A stretch of DNA of 64,000 nucleotides from Chryseobacterium indoltheticum (lineage in GTDB: Bacteria; Bacteroidota; Bacteroidia; Flavobacteriales; Weeksellaceae). The stretch is from contig NZ_CP033929.1 in the NCBI RefSeq assembly GCF_003815915.1, positions 3,348,001-3,412,000 of the forward strand, in the 5' to 3' direction. The notes below the pieces were generated by a model, which was not told where the DNA came from, ran no database searches, and saw only the letters and a program-made list of their open reading frames with translations. Below are positions 16,175 to 24,680 of this stretch, one piece after another; the stretch's first letter is position 1; each line of letters opens with the position of its first letter. Both the position numbers and the translations under genes were made by a program.

Positions 16175-19087
16175 TTAGAAGTTAAAGTTTAAGCCCATCA
16201 TAAATACTTTCGCATTGGGATATGCTCCGTAATCGGTACCGTCTGACTGTACAGATTCTGGGTTGTAGCCACCATAATAATGATCTTTTCTCCAGACATT
16301 TTCTAAACTGACATAAACTCTAAGGTTAGAAATTTTTAATTTTTGGGCTAATTCCTCCTCAAAATTATATCCTAACGTAACGTTCTTTAATTGGATGTAA
16401 GTGGCATCATATAACCATCTTGTATCCAAAAGGCTTCCTGTAGTACCATCTAATCTTGGTGTTTTTCCGTCTCCCGGATCTGCATCAGAACGCCAACGAT
16501 TGGCCCAGTTCCCCATCACGTTTGTCGTAGTTCCCATTCCTGTACGATCGATTGCACGCCCAAGTAATGCATAACTATATCCTCCTTTCTGGCCTTGAAA
16601 AAACACAGAAAGATCAAAGTTTTTGTAAGAAAACGTATTGGTAAAACCCCAATAATAATCAGGAGTAGGGCTTCCGATGATATGACGGTCATTTTCGTCA
16701 ATTTTTCCATCCCCATTAAAATCTTTGTATTTAACATCTCCGGCAATAGCACCATTTGTTTTTGCCACACCTGTATTATTGATATCTGCTGTTGACAAAA
16801 CACCAATCGCTTCGTACAAATAAAATGAATTAAGCTCTTCGCCTACTTTAATAATATTGGTACTGCTGCTAAAACCCGTATATATAGGTGCATTGTCGCT
16901 TCCTAACTGCAAAACTTTATTATTATTGAATGCAATATTTGCCGAAGTGTTCCATTTGAATGCTCCCGTTAAATTTTTTGTGCTAAGATCGAATTCTAAA
17001 CCTTTATTCTGAACTGAGCCTACATTCTTCCACATGATATTATAACCGGTTACGTATGGAATTGGTTGCTGCAAAAGAAGATCATTAGTTTTTTTGATGT
17101 AATAATCTGCCGTAAAATCTATCCTGTTGAATAGTCCTAATTCAAAACCAAAATCTGAAGACTGTGTTTTCTCCCAGGTCAGATTAGGATTTCGAATCGT
17201 ACTTGGCACTAAACCGTTTGACAAGCCTCCGCCAAATGAATAATTACCTCCGGCTAATGTTCCAAAAGCCCGGTAATCTCCAATGTTATTATTCCCGTTT
17301 TCGCCCCAGCTGTATCTTAGTTTTAAGTTGCTCAGCCAGGATTTATCTTTAAGAAATTCTTCTTCATCCATTTTCCAAGCTCCACCAAATGCTGCGAAAG
17401 TTCCGTAAAGATTATCCCAACCAAATCTGGAAGAACCATCTCTACGTATACTTGCAAATAGCATATATTTCTTTTGGTAATCATAATTTACACGACCAAA
17501 TAATGAAATCAGCATTTGTTCTGACGCCGTATATTCTGAATTTAATACTGATGCAGACTGAGTGAAATTAAACGTTTTCAAATCATCATTAGCAAAACCT
17601 TTATTACGGTTGTATTGCGAAGTTATTCTGTAATTTTCTGCACTATACCCGGCAAGAGCGGCGATACTATGACTTCCGAAGGTCTTTTTATAATTTAATA
17701 AAGCTTCACCTAAATACCGGTTATAATTAACCGTTCTTCTGCTCGCTATACTTACCTGTCCCGGAATATTTGTAACTAAATTGAAGGTTGGTATGTAACC
17801 GGTATTGATGTTATAGTTATTAGTAGCACCTCCCGAAATTTTGAAATTTAATCCCGGTAAAATATCATAAGACATGTACATGCTAGACAATAACCTGAAT
17901 TCATTGGTATCATTTGTTGTGTTTTCTAAAGTTCCAATCGGGCTTACTGTAGAACCCGCCCATCTGTATCTTGTATTTTTCCAGAAATTGGTATAAAGAC
18001 CAGCTGATAATTCTGCTACTGGAACCATAGAAAGCATTTTGTGAGCTTCATTGTCTTTTCCGTCTACCGCAGCGCCGTAACTTTGAGAATAACTTGGTCG
18101 CAAGGTAATTCCGGCTTTCCATTTATCCGAAATATTTACATCAATAACTGCACTCAAATTAAATCTGTTAAAACCTGTATTTAGCGCCATACCTTCCTGA
18201 TCAAAATACGCAGCCGAGATTGCATATTTTACATTCTGGCTTCCCCCTCTCACCGATAACTGATAATTCTGAATGGCGGCCGGGCGATAAAACGCATCCT
18301 GCCAGTCGATATTTGCTACTTGATTGGTTCCCCATCTTGGATCGACCATATAGGTGATATTTGCCAGATTATAATCAGTAGTATTTGCCAGATTAAAATA
18401 ATTTGCTCTCACTGCATAGCTGTCAGAAGCTGAATTCCCCGGAGATAAAGCAACCCATCTTTTATTAATAGATTCGGTTGCATAGTCAATCCATTCTGCG
18501 CTGTTCATGATGTCAAGCTTTTTCTCGATGGTTTGAACACCATAATACTGAGAAAATGAGAATGATGGTTTTCCTGAAACTCCTTTTTTAGTTGTTACAA
18601 TAACAATCCCATTAGAACCTCGTGATCCGTACATTGCTGTTGATGCAGCATCCTTTAGTACTTCAATCGATTGCACATCATCCGGAGAAACATTCGCCAT
18701 ATCCTCTACTACCATTCCATCAACTACATAAAGAGGAGAATTGCTTGCTGCGATAGAAGCTGAACCACGCACTCGGATTTCTAAAGGTTCTCCCGGTTTT
18801 CCTGAAGTAGCACGGGTTTTAACACCCGCAATCTGACCCGTTAATGCCTGATCAACTCGTGCGATAGGACGATCTTTGAAACTCGCTGTACTCACCTTTC
18901 CGACAGATCCGGTGACCTCTCCTTTTTTTTGTGTACCGTAAGCGATAACGACTACTTCCTCAATATCCTTCGTTTTATTACTGGATTTTGTACTATCCGA
19001 GGCCTTACCCGTGGTTTCTTTTTCCTGTGCGAAGATAAAACTTGTGGTACTTAGTAAAATACCAAGAGTTATTATAGATTTCTTCAT
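16175..19087 (-). CDS. SusC/RagA-family TonB-linked outer-membrane transporter
   Basis: A 970-residue TonB-dependent transporter. After the signal peptide (cleavage after FIFAQ), a short linker leads straight to a TonB-box-like EEVVVIAYGTQKKGEVTGSV and then the plug with PLYVVDGM and IEVLKDAASTAMYGSRGSNGIVIVTTKKG, a SusC signature. The beta-barrel runs to the C-terminal NAKVFMMGLNFNF. The usual N-terminal carboxypeptidase-regulatory-like domain is absent, making it shorter than the common 1,000-1,100 residues. It is the first gene of an operon with susD. Confidence 0.95.
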   Translation of the reverse strand: MKKSIITLGILLSTTSFIFAQEKETTGKASDSTKSSNKTKDIEEVVVIAYGTQKKGEVTGSVGKVSTASFKDRPIARVDQALTGQIAGVKTRATSGKPGEPLEIRVRGSASIAASNSPLYVVDGMVVEDMANVSPDDVQSIEVLKDAASTAMYGSRGSNGIVIVTTKKGVSGKPSFSFSQYYGVQTIEKKLDIMNSAEWIDYATESINKRWVALSPGNSASDSYAVRANYFNLANTTDYNLANITYMVDPRWGTNQVANIDWQDAFYRPAAIQNYQLSVRGGSQNVKYAISAAYFDQEGMALNTGFNRFNLSAVIDVNISDKWKAGITLRPSYSQSYGAAVDGKDNEAHKMLSMVPVAELSAGLYTNFWKNTRYRWAGSTVSPIGTLENTTNDTNEFRLLSSMYMSYDILPGLNFKISGGATNNYNINTGYIPTFNLVTNIPGQVSIASRRTVNYNRYLGEALLNYKKTFGSHSIAALAGYSAENYRITSQYNRNKGFANDDLKTFNFTQSASVLNSEYTASEQMLISLFGRVNYDYQKKYMLFASIRRDGSSRFGWDNLYGTFAAFGGAWKMDEEEFLKDKSWLSNLKLRYSWGENGNNNIGDYRAFGTLAGGNYSFGGGLSNGLVPSTIRNPNLTWEKTQSSDFGFELGLFNRIDFTADYYIKKTNDLLLQQPIPYVTGYNIMWKNVGSVQNKGLEFDLSTKNLTGAFKWNTSANIAFNNNKVLQLGSDNAPIYTGFSSSTNIIKVGEELNSFYLYEAIGVLSTADINNTGVAKTNGAIAGDVKYKDFNGDGKIDENDRHIIGSPTPDYYWGFTNTFSYKNFDLSVFFQGQKGGYSYALLGRAIDRTGMGTTTNVMGNWANRWRSDADPGDGKTPRLDGTTGSLLDTRWLYDATYIQLKNVTLGYNFEEELAQKLKISNLRVYVSLENVWRKDHYYGGYNPESVQSDGTDYGAYPNAKVFMMGLNFNF

Positions 19088-19468
19088 TTTGTGGCTGGTG
19101 ATTAATAATTATTACTTTTATACTTTCATTTAAATTAAACATGAGAAAAGTTAAATCTGAAAGACATGATATTTCTCATATTTTTATTTTTATAAAAGTA
19201 TACTTATCGAAAATTTCAGCTATCCTGCTGTTACCTGCCCAAATCTCATCTTATAGAAATACACACAAACCACTCATTATCAACAACCTTATTTAATTAA
19301 AAAAAATTCAGGAATAGAAAAAATTAAAAACAATTACTCAAATAAAGAAATATTTTAAGCGTATGCTCAACAATTTCATCTACATAAACTTTGAATTCTC
19401 ATTCTATATTATGATAAATTATTTTAGCGAGATCTCAATGTTGGCTTTGTTTTTGCCAAGCAAGATGT
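19088..19468. other. Divergent promoter region of SusC operon and receiver gene
   Basis: No ORF is credible here. A small inverted repeat, TTGGC...GCCAA (19441-19459), lies in the leader just before the receiver ATG and could affect its translation or be an operator. No clear -33/-7 pair was found for either gene. Confidence 0.45.
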
Positions 19469-19825
19469 ATGAAAACAATTTTTATCGTAGAAGATGAGAC
19501 AGGCATCAGAGATGCATTACAATTGCTCCTGTCATTCGAAAATTATGACGTACGTTCATTTGCTACTGTTGATGCCTTCAACAATAGAGATCAATCGGTT
19601 GTTCCGGATGTTTTTATATTGGATGTAAGATTACCTGATGGTTCGGGTACCGATCTTTGCAATCAAATAAAAGAAGATGAAGCTACTTCAAAAATTCCGG
19701 TAATGATTATCAGTGCTCATGCAAAAGCTGAAAATGTAATCAATGCATGCAATGCTGATGAATTTATTTCTAAACCGTTTGACATCGATGATGTTCTTGT
19801 AAAAATTGAAAAACTAACTGCATAA
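19469..19825 (+). CDS. Stand-alone response-regulator receiver protein (CheY-like)
   Basis: A 118-residue single receiver domain with no output domain. The acidic pair is VEDE (residues 7-9), the phospho-acceptor Asp lies in FILDVRLPDGSG (about residue 52), the switch residue is the Ser in VMIISAHA, and the invariant Lys is in ISKPFD. It stands alone, with its own terminator. Stand-alone receivers usually act in phosphorelays or by protein contact. Its kinase is unknown; the orphan bacteriophytochrome kinase 7 kb away is one possibility without direct support. Confidence 0.92.
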   Translation: MKTIFIVEDETGIRDALQLLLSFENYDVRSFATVDAFNNRDQSVVPDVFILDVRLPDGSGTDLCNQIKEDEATSKIPVMIISAHAKAENVINACNADEFISKPFDIDDVLVKIEKLTA

Positions 19826-19851
19826 TATTTTAAAAACTATACTTTAAATAA

Positions 19852-19886
19852 AACACTCTGAAGCATCTGTTTCAGAGTGTTTTTTA
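19852..19886 (+). terminator. Rho-independent terminator after the receiver gene
   Basis: Eleven-base stem AACACTCTGAA/TTCAGAGTGTT (19852-19862, 19871-19881) followed by a T run. Confidence 0.88.
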
Positions 19887-19966
19887 TTTAGAGTGAAAAA
19901 TTTGAAATAGCTGCGTTATTTTTGAGAATATAGACAATATTTTCATTCAAAATCAATATTTTTCAA

Positions 19967-19974
19967 TACTTTTG
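19967..19974 (+). promoter_or_regulatory. -7 box of the thiamine operon
   Basis: TACTTTTG matches TAnnTTTG. The predicted start of transcription, about 19979-19981, falls at the first bases of the TPP riboswitch P1 stem, which supports the assignment. A clear -33 TTG is not seen. Confidence 0.55.
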
Positions 19975-19976
19975 TG

Positions 19977-20059
19977 TTGCGCTTTAGGGGTATTCTGAAA
20001 AGAATTGAGAGAGTCCCTTTGAACCTGATACGGCTTACACCGACGTAGGGAAAAGCAAT
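19977..20059 (+). promoter_or_regulatory. TPP riboswitch (THI element)
   Basis: The aptamer contains the diagnostic core: AGGGGT, then a CTGA/TTGAGAGAG region, then CCCTTTGAACCTGAT, a short variable hairpin, and CGACGTAGGGAA. The P1 stem pairs TTGCGCTTT (19977-19985) with AAAAGCAAT (20051-20059). It lies 70 bases before thiM and so controls the thiamine salvage operon, turning expression down when thiamine pyrophosphate is plentiful. I do not see a clear terminator in the expression platform, so control may be at translation. Confidence 0.93.
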
Positions 20060-20129
20060 ATGTCATCATCCAGATTTTGACTGTTGTTCCGGATTTTATC
20101 CTAAAGCTTTTATTGATAAAAATATTAGA

Positions 20130-20927
20130 ATGGAAAACAATCTTTGGAACAGCATCCTTCACGTACGAAATACTTCTCCCCTTGTTCACAGTATCACCAA
20201 TTATGTTGTGATGAACAACACTGCAAATGCGCTTTTGGCAATTGGCGCATCACCAATAATGGCTCATGCAAAATCTGAAGTAGAAGAAATGGTAAATATT
20301 TCTCACTCATTGGTCATTAATATTGGTACGCTTGATGAATATTGGGAAGAAGCAATGCTTTTGGCCGCAACAAAAGCTAATGAATTAAACAAACCTTGGA
20401 TATTAGATCCTGTTGGAGCCGGAGCAACATCTTACCGTGATTCGGTTTTAAGCAAGATACTTTATTTAAATCCAACTGTAATCAGAGGAAATGCTTCTGA
20501 AATTATTGCCCTTTCAAAAGCCAGTAAAACGATTACAAAAGGAGTCGACAGCACTGCCAAAAGTAATGAAGCTGTAGAAGCTGCCAAAACATTGGTCAAA
20601 AATCACAAATCAATAGTTTGTATTTCAGGTGAAACCGATATTATCATGAGTGATAATCAAGAAATCCATTTAAAAAACGGCCATCCAATGATGACCAAAG
20701 TTACCGGATTAGGTTGTACTGCAACTGCGCTGATTGGTTCTTTTATCGGAGTTATTGATAACAAAACCGAAGCAGTCGTTGCAGCAATGAGTTTATTAGG
20801 AATAGTTGGAGAAATAGCAGCTAAACAAGGTGCCGGTCCCGGAAGTTTACAGCTCAATATCATTGATAAACTGTACAATATTACAGAAGATGAGTTTTAT
20901 AATCATTTAAAAATGGTAAAACAATGA
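20130..20927 (+). CDS. thiM: Hydroxyethylthiazole kinase
   Basis: A 265-residue ThiM that phosphorylates 4-methyl-5-(2-hydroxyethyl)thiazole in thiamine salvage. Typical motifs are SITNYVVMNNTANALLAIGASP near the start, ILDPVGAGATSYRD and the C-terminal VTGLGCTATALIGSF, where the Cys-containing anion hole lies. It is the first gene of the operon behind the TPP riboswitch and overlaps thiE by 4 bases (ATGA), implying translational coupling. Confidence 0.95.
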   Translation: MENNLWNSILHVRNTSPLVHSITNYVVMNNTANALLAIGASPIMAHAKSEVEEMVNISHSLVINIGTLDEYWEEAMLLAATKANELNKPWILDPVGAGATSYRDSVLSKILYLNPTVIRGNASEIIALSKASKTITKGVDSTAKSNEAVEAAKTLVKNHKSIVCISGETDIIMSDNQEIHLKNGHPMMTKVTGLGCTATALIGSFIGVIDNKTEAVVAAMSLLGIVGEIAAKQGAGPGSLQLNIIDKLYNITEDEFYNHLKMVKQ

Positions 20928-21562
20928 TCTTGAAACCATCATTTCCTTATCAGTTGTATTTGGTTATTTCAGAGAAAGATTGTTTAGGAAAAAACTTTCT
21001 TGAAGTTGCAGAAAAATCGATTCTAGGTGGTGTTGATATTATTCAGCTGCGTGAAAAAAATACCTCAACAGAAGATTTTCTTCGAAAAGCATTTGCATTA
21101 AAAGAGATTACCGATAAATATAATATTCCGCTTATTATTAATGATCATTTTGAGGTTACTGAAAAAATTGGTTCGGCAGGAATTCATGTCGGGAATAATG
21201 ATAGATCTCCATCAAGTCTCAGAAATGAATTGTTTTTTAAAGATAAAATAATTGGATATTCAATTGAATATTTAAGCCAACTTGAAAATGTAAACACAGA
21301 ATTGTCAGATTATCTTGGCATCAGTCCCATATTCAGCACCGACACCAAAAAAGACACCGTGACAGAATGGGGATTGGAAGGTTTAAAAAAAATAAGATCC
21401 CTTACAGAAAAACCACTTGTTGCCATCGGAAATATCAATTCGTCAAACGCAGCTTCCATTATAAAAGCAGGAGCAGATGCATTAGCTGTTGTATCTGCGA
21501 TTTGCAGTGCCCAAAATCCTGAAAAAGCAGCGTACGAAATTAAAAATGAAATATTGAAATGA
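20924..21562 (+). CDS. thiE: Thiamine phosphate synthase
   Basis: A 212-residue TIM-barrel enzyme joining HMP pyrophosphate to thiazole phosphate. Motifs: DIIQLREKNTSTEDF (pyrophosphate-binding Arg), IPLIINDHFEV, AGIHVGNNDR, and PLVAIGNINSSNA near the phosphate-binding end. In E. coli-type enzymes the third motif reads GVHLGQxD; the local variation IHVGNND is conservative. It overlaps thiM and thiD by 4 bases each. Confidence 0.94.
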   Translation: MILKPSFPYQLYLVISEKDCLGKNFLEVAEKSILGGVDIIQLREKNTSTEDFLRKAFALKEITDKYNIPLIINDHFEVTEKIGSAGIHVGNNDRSPSSLRNELFFKDKIIGYSIEYLSQLENVNTELSDYLGISPIFSTDTKKDTVTEWGLEGLKKIRSLTEKPLVAIGNINSSNAASIIKAGADALAVVSAICSAQNPEKAAYEIKNEILK

Positions 21563-22392
21563 AAAAATATACTTATCCTACCGTTCTTACGATTGCAGGT
21601 TTTGACGGCAGTGGCGGCGCAGGAATACAGGCAGATATCAAAACATTTTCAGCTTTGGGATGTTATGCAACATCTGTGCTTACCGCACTTCCGGTTCAAA
21701 ATACAATGGGCGTAAGAAAAATATATCCTGTTTCTATGGAAGCTGTTGCAGATCAAATAGAAACTGTACTCGACGACATTTTCCCTGATGCCATAAAAAT
21801 TGGAATGGTGCATAATTCTCAATTGGTTGAAACCATTGTGAAAACTTTAAGTAAATATCCAAAAATCCCCATTGTATTTGACCCTGTTATGGTTGCTACC
21901 AGTGGACATCGATTGATTGAAGAGGAAACCATTCAAACTATCGTTGAACAATTATTTCCCATCGCAGAAATTATTACCCCCAATATGGATGAAGCTTCAA
22001 TATTGGCACAAATGGAAGTGAAAACTTTAGAAGATATGCAGATTGCCGGTGAAAAAATTTTAAGATCAGGCTGCAAAAACATCCTTCTCAAAGGTGGTCA
22101 TCAGGAATTTCCCACCGTCACTTCGTTATTTTTTGAAGAAAATGGTAAACAATCTACTTTTGAAACCATAAAATTTGAAACAAATAACACTCACGGTTCC
22201 GGCTGTACTCTTTCTTCGGCAATTGCTGCTTTTATAGCACGAGGTGAAGATTTATTTAATTCGGTTGAATTAGCGCAGGAATATGTTTTTGAAGCTATTA
22301 AAAACGGAAAAGATGTTGTCATCGGAAAAGGAAATGGTCCTCTTAATCACTTTTTTAATCCTCATAAAATAATTAAAAATGAATTGGTCTGA
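21559..22392 (+). CDS. thiD: Hydroxymethylpyrimidine/phosphomethylpyrimidine kinase
   Basis: A 277-residue ribokinase-fold enzyme making HMP pyrophosphate in two steps. It starts with TIAGFDGSGGAGIQADIKTFSALGCYATSVLTALPVQNT-type sequence in the expected place (residues 10-50), has VFDPVMVATSG and the GSGC catalytic motif (HGSGCTLSSAIAAF) near residue 213. FDGSGGAG replaces the more usual SDSSGGAG, a small change seen in some Bacteroidota. It overlaps tenA by 14 bases. Confidence 0.94.
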   Translation: MKKYTYPTVLTIAGFDGSGGAGIQADIKTFSALGCYATSVLTALPVQNTMGVRKIYPVSMEAVADQIETVLDDIFPDAIKIGMVHNSQLVETIVKTLSKYPKIPIVFDPVMVATSGHRLIEEETIQTIVEQLFPIAEIITPNMDEASILAQMEVKTLEDMQIAGEKILRSGCKNILLKGGHQEFPTVTSLFFEENGKQSTFETIKFETNNTHGSGCTLSSAIAAFIARGEDLFNSVELAQEYVFEAIKNGKDVVIGKGNGPLNHFFNPHKIIKNELV

Positions 22393-23029
22393 ATTAACCT
22401 GGAAAAAAACTGAAGAACGGTATCAAGCTATTCTTACCATGCCTTTTGTTGCCCAATTGGCAGATGGAAGTCTTCCCAAAGAAAAATTTCAGTTTTATAT
22501 GGCGCAGGATTCTTTATATCTCGAACATTTCGGAAGAGCATTGGCATTGATTGCAGCAAGAGCACATGATATTAGCAACACCTTACAATATCTGAAATAT
22601 GCAGAAAACGCAATTATAGTCGAAAACGCACTTCATGAATCTTATTTTAAAGATTTTGGCTTAAAAGATAAAGGTACAATGCAGCCTGTCTGTCATCATT
22701 ATGTACATTTTCTTAAGAGTACCGCTGCGCTCGATTCTGTTGAAATAGCTATGGCAGCAGTATTGCCCTGTTTTTGGATTTATAAAAAAGTAGGTGACCA
22801 CATTTACAATACCATAAAGTCTGAAAATAATCCTTACCAAAAATGGATTGAAACGTATGGCGGTGAAGAATTTGCAGATGCAGTGCAACAGGCGATTAAC
22901 ATATGTGATGAGGTGGCGGCTTCTACAACTCCTGCCATTAGAGAAAAAATGACAGAAGCGTTTTTAACCTCATCCAGAATGGAATATTATTTTTGGGAAG
23001 CTGCTTATGATAATAAAACCTGGATTTAA
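22379..23029 (+). CDS. tenA: TenA-family aminopyrimidine aminohydrolase (thiaminase II)
   Basis: A 216-residue TenA. Active-site residues are present: Asp44 in YMAQDSLYL, the catalytic Cys131 in AAVLPCFWIY, and Glu in SSRMEYYFWEAAY near the end. TenA converts aminomethyl-pyrimidine breakdown products of thiamine to HMP, which the upstream ThiD then phosphorylates. No thiC, thiS, thiG or thiH is in this operon, so the cluster as seen is for salvage. Confidence 0.93.
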   Translation: MNWSELTWKKTEERYQAILTMPFVAQLADGSLPKEKFQFYMAQDSLYLEHFGRALALIAARAHDISNTLQYLKYAENAIIVENALHESYFKDFGLKDKGTMQPVCHHYVHFLKSTAALDSVEIAMAAVLPCFWIYKKVGDHIYNTIKSENNPYQKWIETYGGEEFADAVQQAINICDEVAASTTPAIREKMTEAFLTSSRMEYYFWEAAYDNKTWI

Positions 23030-23095
23030 ATAAGGGGATAAAGATTTCTGCATTAACTGTGAAAAAGCTGCTTATTGATTTTAAAATATTTTTAT

Positions 23096-23233
23096 TTACC
23101 ACAAAAGCATCAAAAGAAATGATTGAAAAAAGAGAAATTCAAAAGCTTGCAAAACTAAGCATGATTAACATCTATTTTGTAAACTTTTGATTGCCTAAAA
23201 CAATCTATCATCTTTTGTTTCTTTTGAGGTTAA
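23096..23233. repeat. Long imperfect inverted repeat in intergenic space
   Basis: About 28 bases at 23096-23125 (ACCACAAAAGCATCAAAAG...) are imperfectly repeated in inverted form at 23201-23233, enclosing about 75 bases. Similar ACCACAAAAG-type intergenic repeats occur in Chryseobacterium relatives. It could be a small non-autonomous element or a structured RNA. The rest of the 380-base gap (23030-23408) shows nothing else. Confidence 0.4.
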
Positions 23234-23408
23234 AATTATTATATATAAAAAATAATTTACTCAGATTTACAGCGTTTACAAATAAATAAAAGCTTGGTTT
23301 CAACCATTCTTATTATTCATAAAAATTTGGAAATATGAATGTGGTATCTATTGGCAATTCATTTATATTTACAGCACAAAAAAATATAATCCAAAAGAAA
23401 TCTGATGA

Positions 23409-24527
23409 ATGGATAATTTATTAAATATTGTAACGGGCATCTCGCTGTTCATTTCATTTTTTTTGGCGTTTTTTATGCTCATCGTTAAAACAAAGCACAA
23501 AATCAGCAACCGTCTCTTTGCTTTTTTTCTAATTATTTCCGCTGTCGATATTAGCGAACCATTTATTAGCCAAATTTCAGAAGGCCCTTCAAATCTGGGA
23601 ATGTTCAGAACCACATTGGCTTTTTTGCAAATTCCGATTTTTTACCTTTATGTTTTATCGGTTTGCTATTCCGATTTTAAACTGAAACCCAAATATCTCA
23701 TTCATTTACTGCCATTTTTGGTTTCAAATATTGCTCTTATTCCCCGTTTTTATAGTGTAGATGTTGCTTCGAAACTCGATTTCATCATCAATCGCCAAAA
23801 TATGATTGAGTTGCAGTTAACTCATTGGTTGTTTCATATTCAGGTTGTGGTTTATTTTACGGCAGTTTTTCTATTGTTGAGAAGAGCAAAAAAACTTTAT
23901 CTGGAGAATAATTCAGGAGGAAATCTTAATTCTTATCAATGGTTGTTTCAGCTTACCGGGGTTTTGGCAGCTCTTTATGTGATTGTTATTTTCAAAAACA
24001 TTTTCAAATTTTCCGATTATCCCTACATTTCTGATTGGATTAAGATAGGAATTCTCATGCTACAGCCTTTTATCACTTGCTGGTACTTGTATAAAGCACT
24101 CAATAATCCTGGGCTATTCAGAAATATTGATTCAAAATTGAAACTCGTTTCCGATTTTCCTTTGGAAGAAAAAACAATAAAACCGGAAATATTAAATGAA
24201 GATTTATTGAAGCTTAAAAAATACATGACTGATGAAAAACCTTTTCTTAATCCGGATTTAAAGATTCAGGATATTTCAAAAGAAATCAATGTTCCTGTTC
24301 GCGAATTATCCGTTTTAATTAATCATCAATTGGGGCAGCATTTTTATGATTTTGTGAATACGTACCGAATTGAAAATGCAATGCAAATTCTGAAAGATTC
24401 ATCAAAATCGAAGGTTACCATTCTTGAAATCTTATATGAAGTTGGTTTTAACTCGAAATCTTCTTTTAATACAGCTTTTAAAAAACAAACCGGAAACACG
24501 CCAACTTCTTATCGTAAAGCATTATAA
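23409..24527 (+). CDS. Membrane-anchored AraC-family transcriptional regulator
   Basis: A 372-residue protein. Residues 1-235 hold about seven hydrophobic segments (for example ISLFISFFLAFFMLIV, IPIFYLYVLSVCY and VVVYFTAVFLLL). Residues 270-372 are an AraC DNA-binding domain with IQDISKEINVPVRELSVLIN and the second helix-turn-helix ILYEVGFNSKSSFNTAFKKQTGNTPTSY. Proteins of this layout are frequent in Flavobacteriia and probably sense a signal at the membrane. The next gene, a secreted serine hydrolase 153 bases downstream on the same strand, is a candidate target. Confidence 0.88.
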   Translation: MDNLLNIVTGISLFISFFLAFFMLIVKTKHKISNRLFAFFLIISAVDISEPFISQISEGPSNLGMFRTTLAFLQIPIFYLYVLSVCYSDFKLKPKYLIHLLPFLVSNIALIPRFYSVDVASKLDFIINRQNMIELQLTHWLFHIQVVVYFTAVFLLLRRAKKLYLENNSGGNLNSYQWLFQLTGVLAALYVIVIFKNIFKFSDYPYISDWIKIGILMLQPFITCWYLYKALNNPGLFRNIDSKLKLVSDFPLEEKTIKPEILNEDLLKLKKYMTDEKPFLNPDLKIQDISKEINVPVRELSVLINHQLGQHFYDFVNTYRIENAMQILKDSSKSKVTILEILYEVGFNSKSSFNTAFKKQTGNTPTSYRKAL

Positions 24528-24680
24528 AACAGAAGTTTGTAATTACTCGTACTTTCTAATTTATTACTCTTACCCATTTTTCTCTCGAACTAGGGTCGAA
24601 TACATTTATTCGGTCGCATAAGATTCTGCTCTTGCACATCTTTGTATCGAAATATTTATCAAACCTTAAATAACGATACA

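Noticed and set aside
19469..19825. Receiver as proven partner of the bacteriophytochrome
   Set aside because: The genes are 7 kb apart in different operons; nothing in the sequence ties them. Mentioned only as a test.
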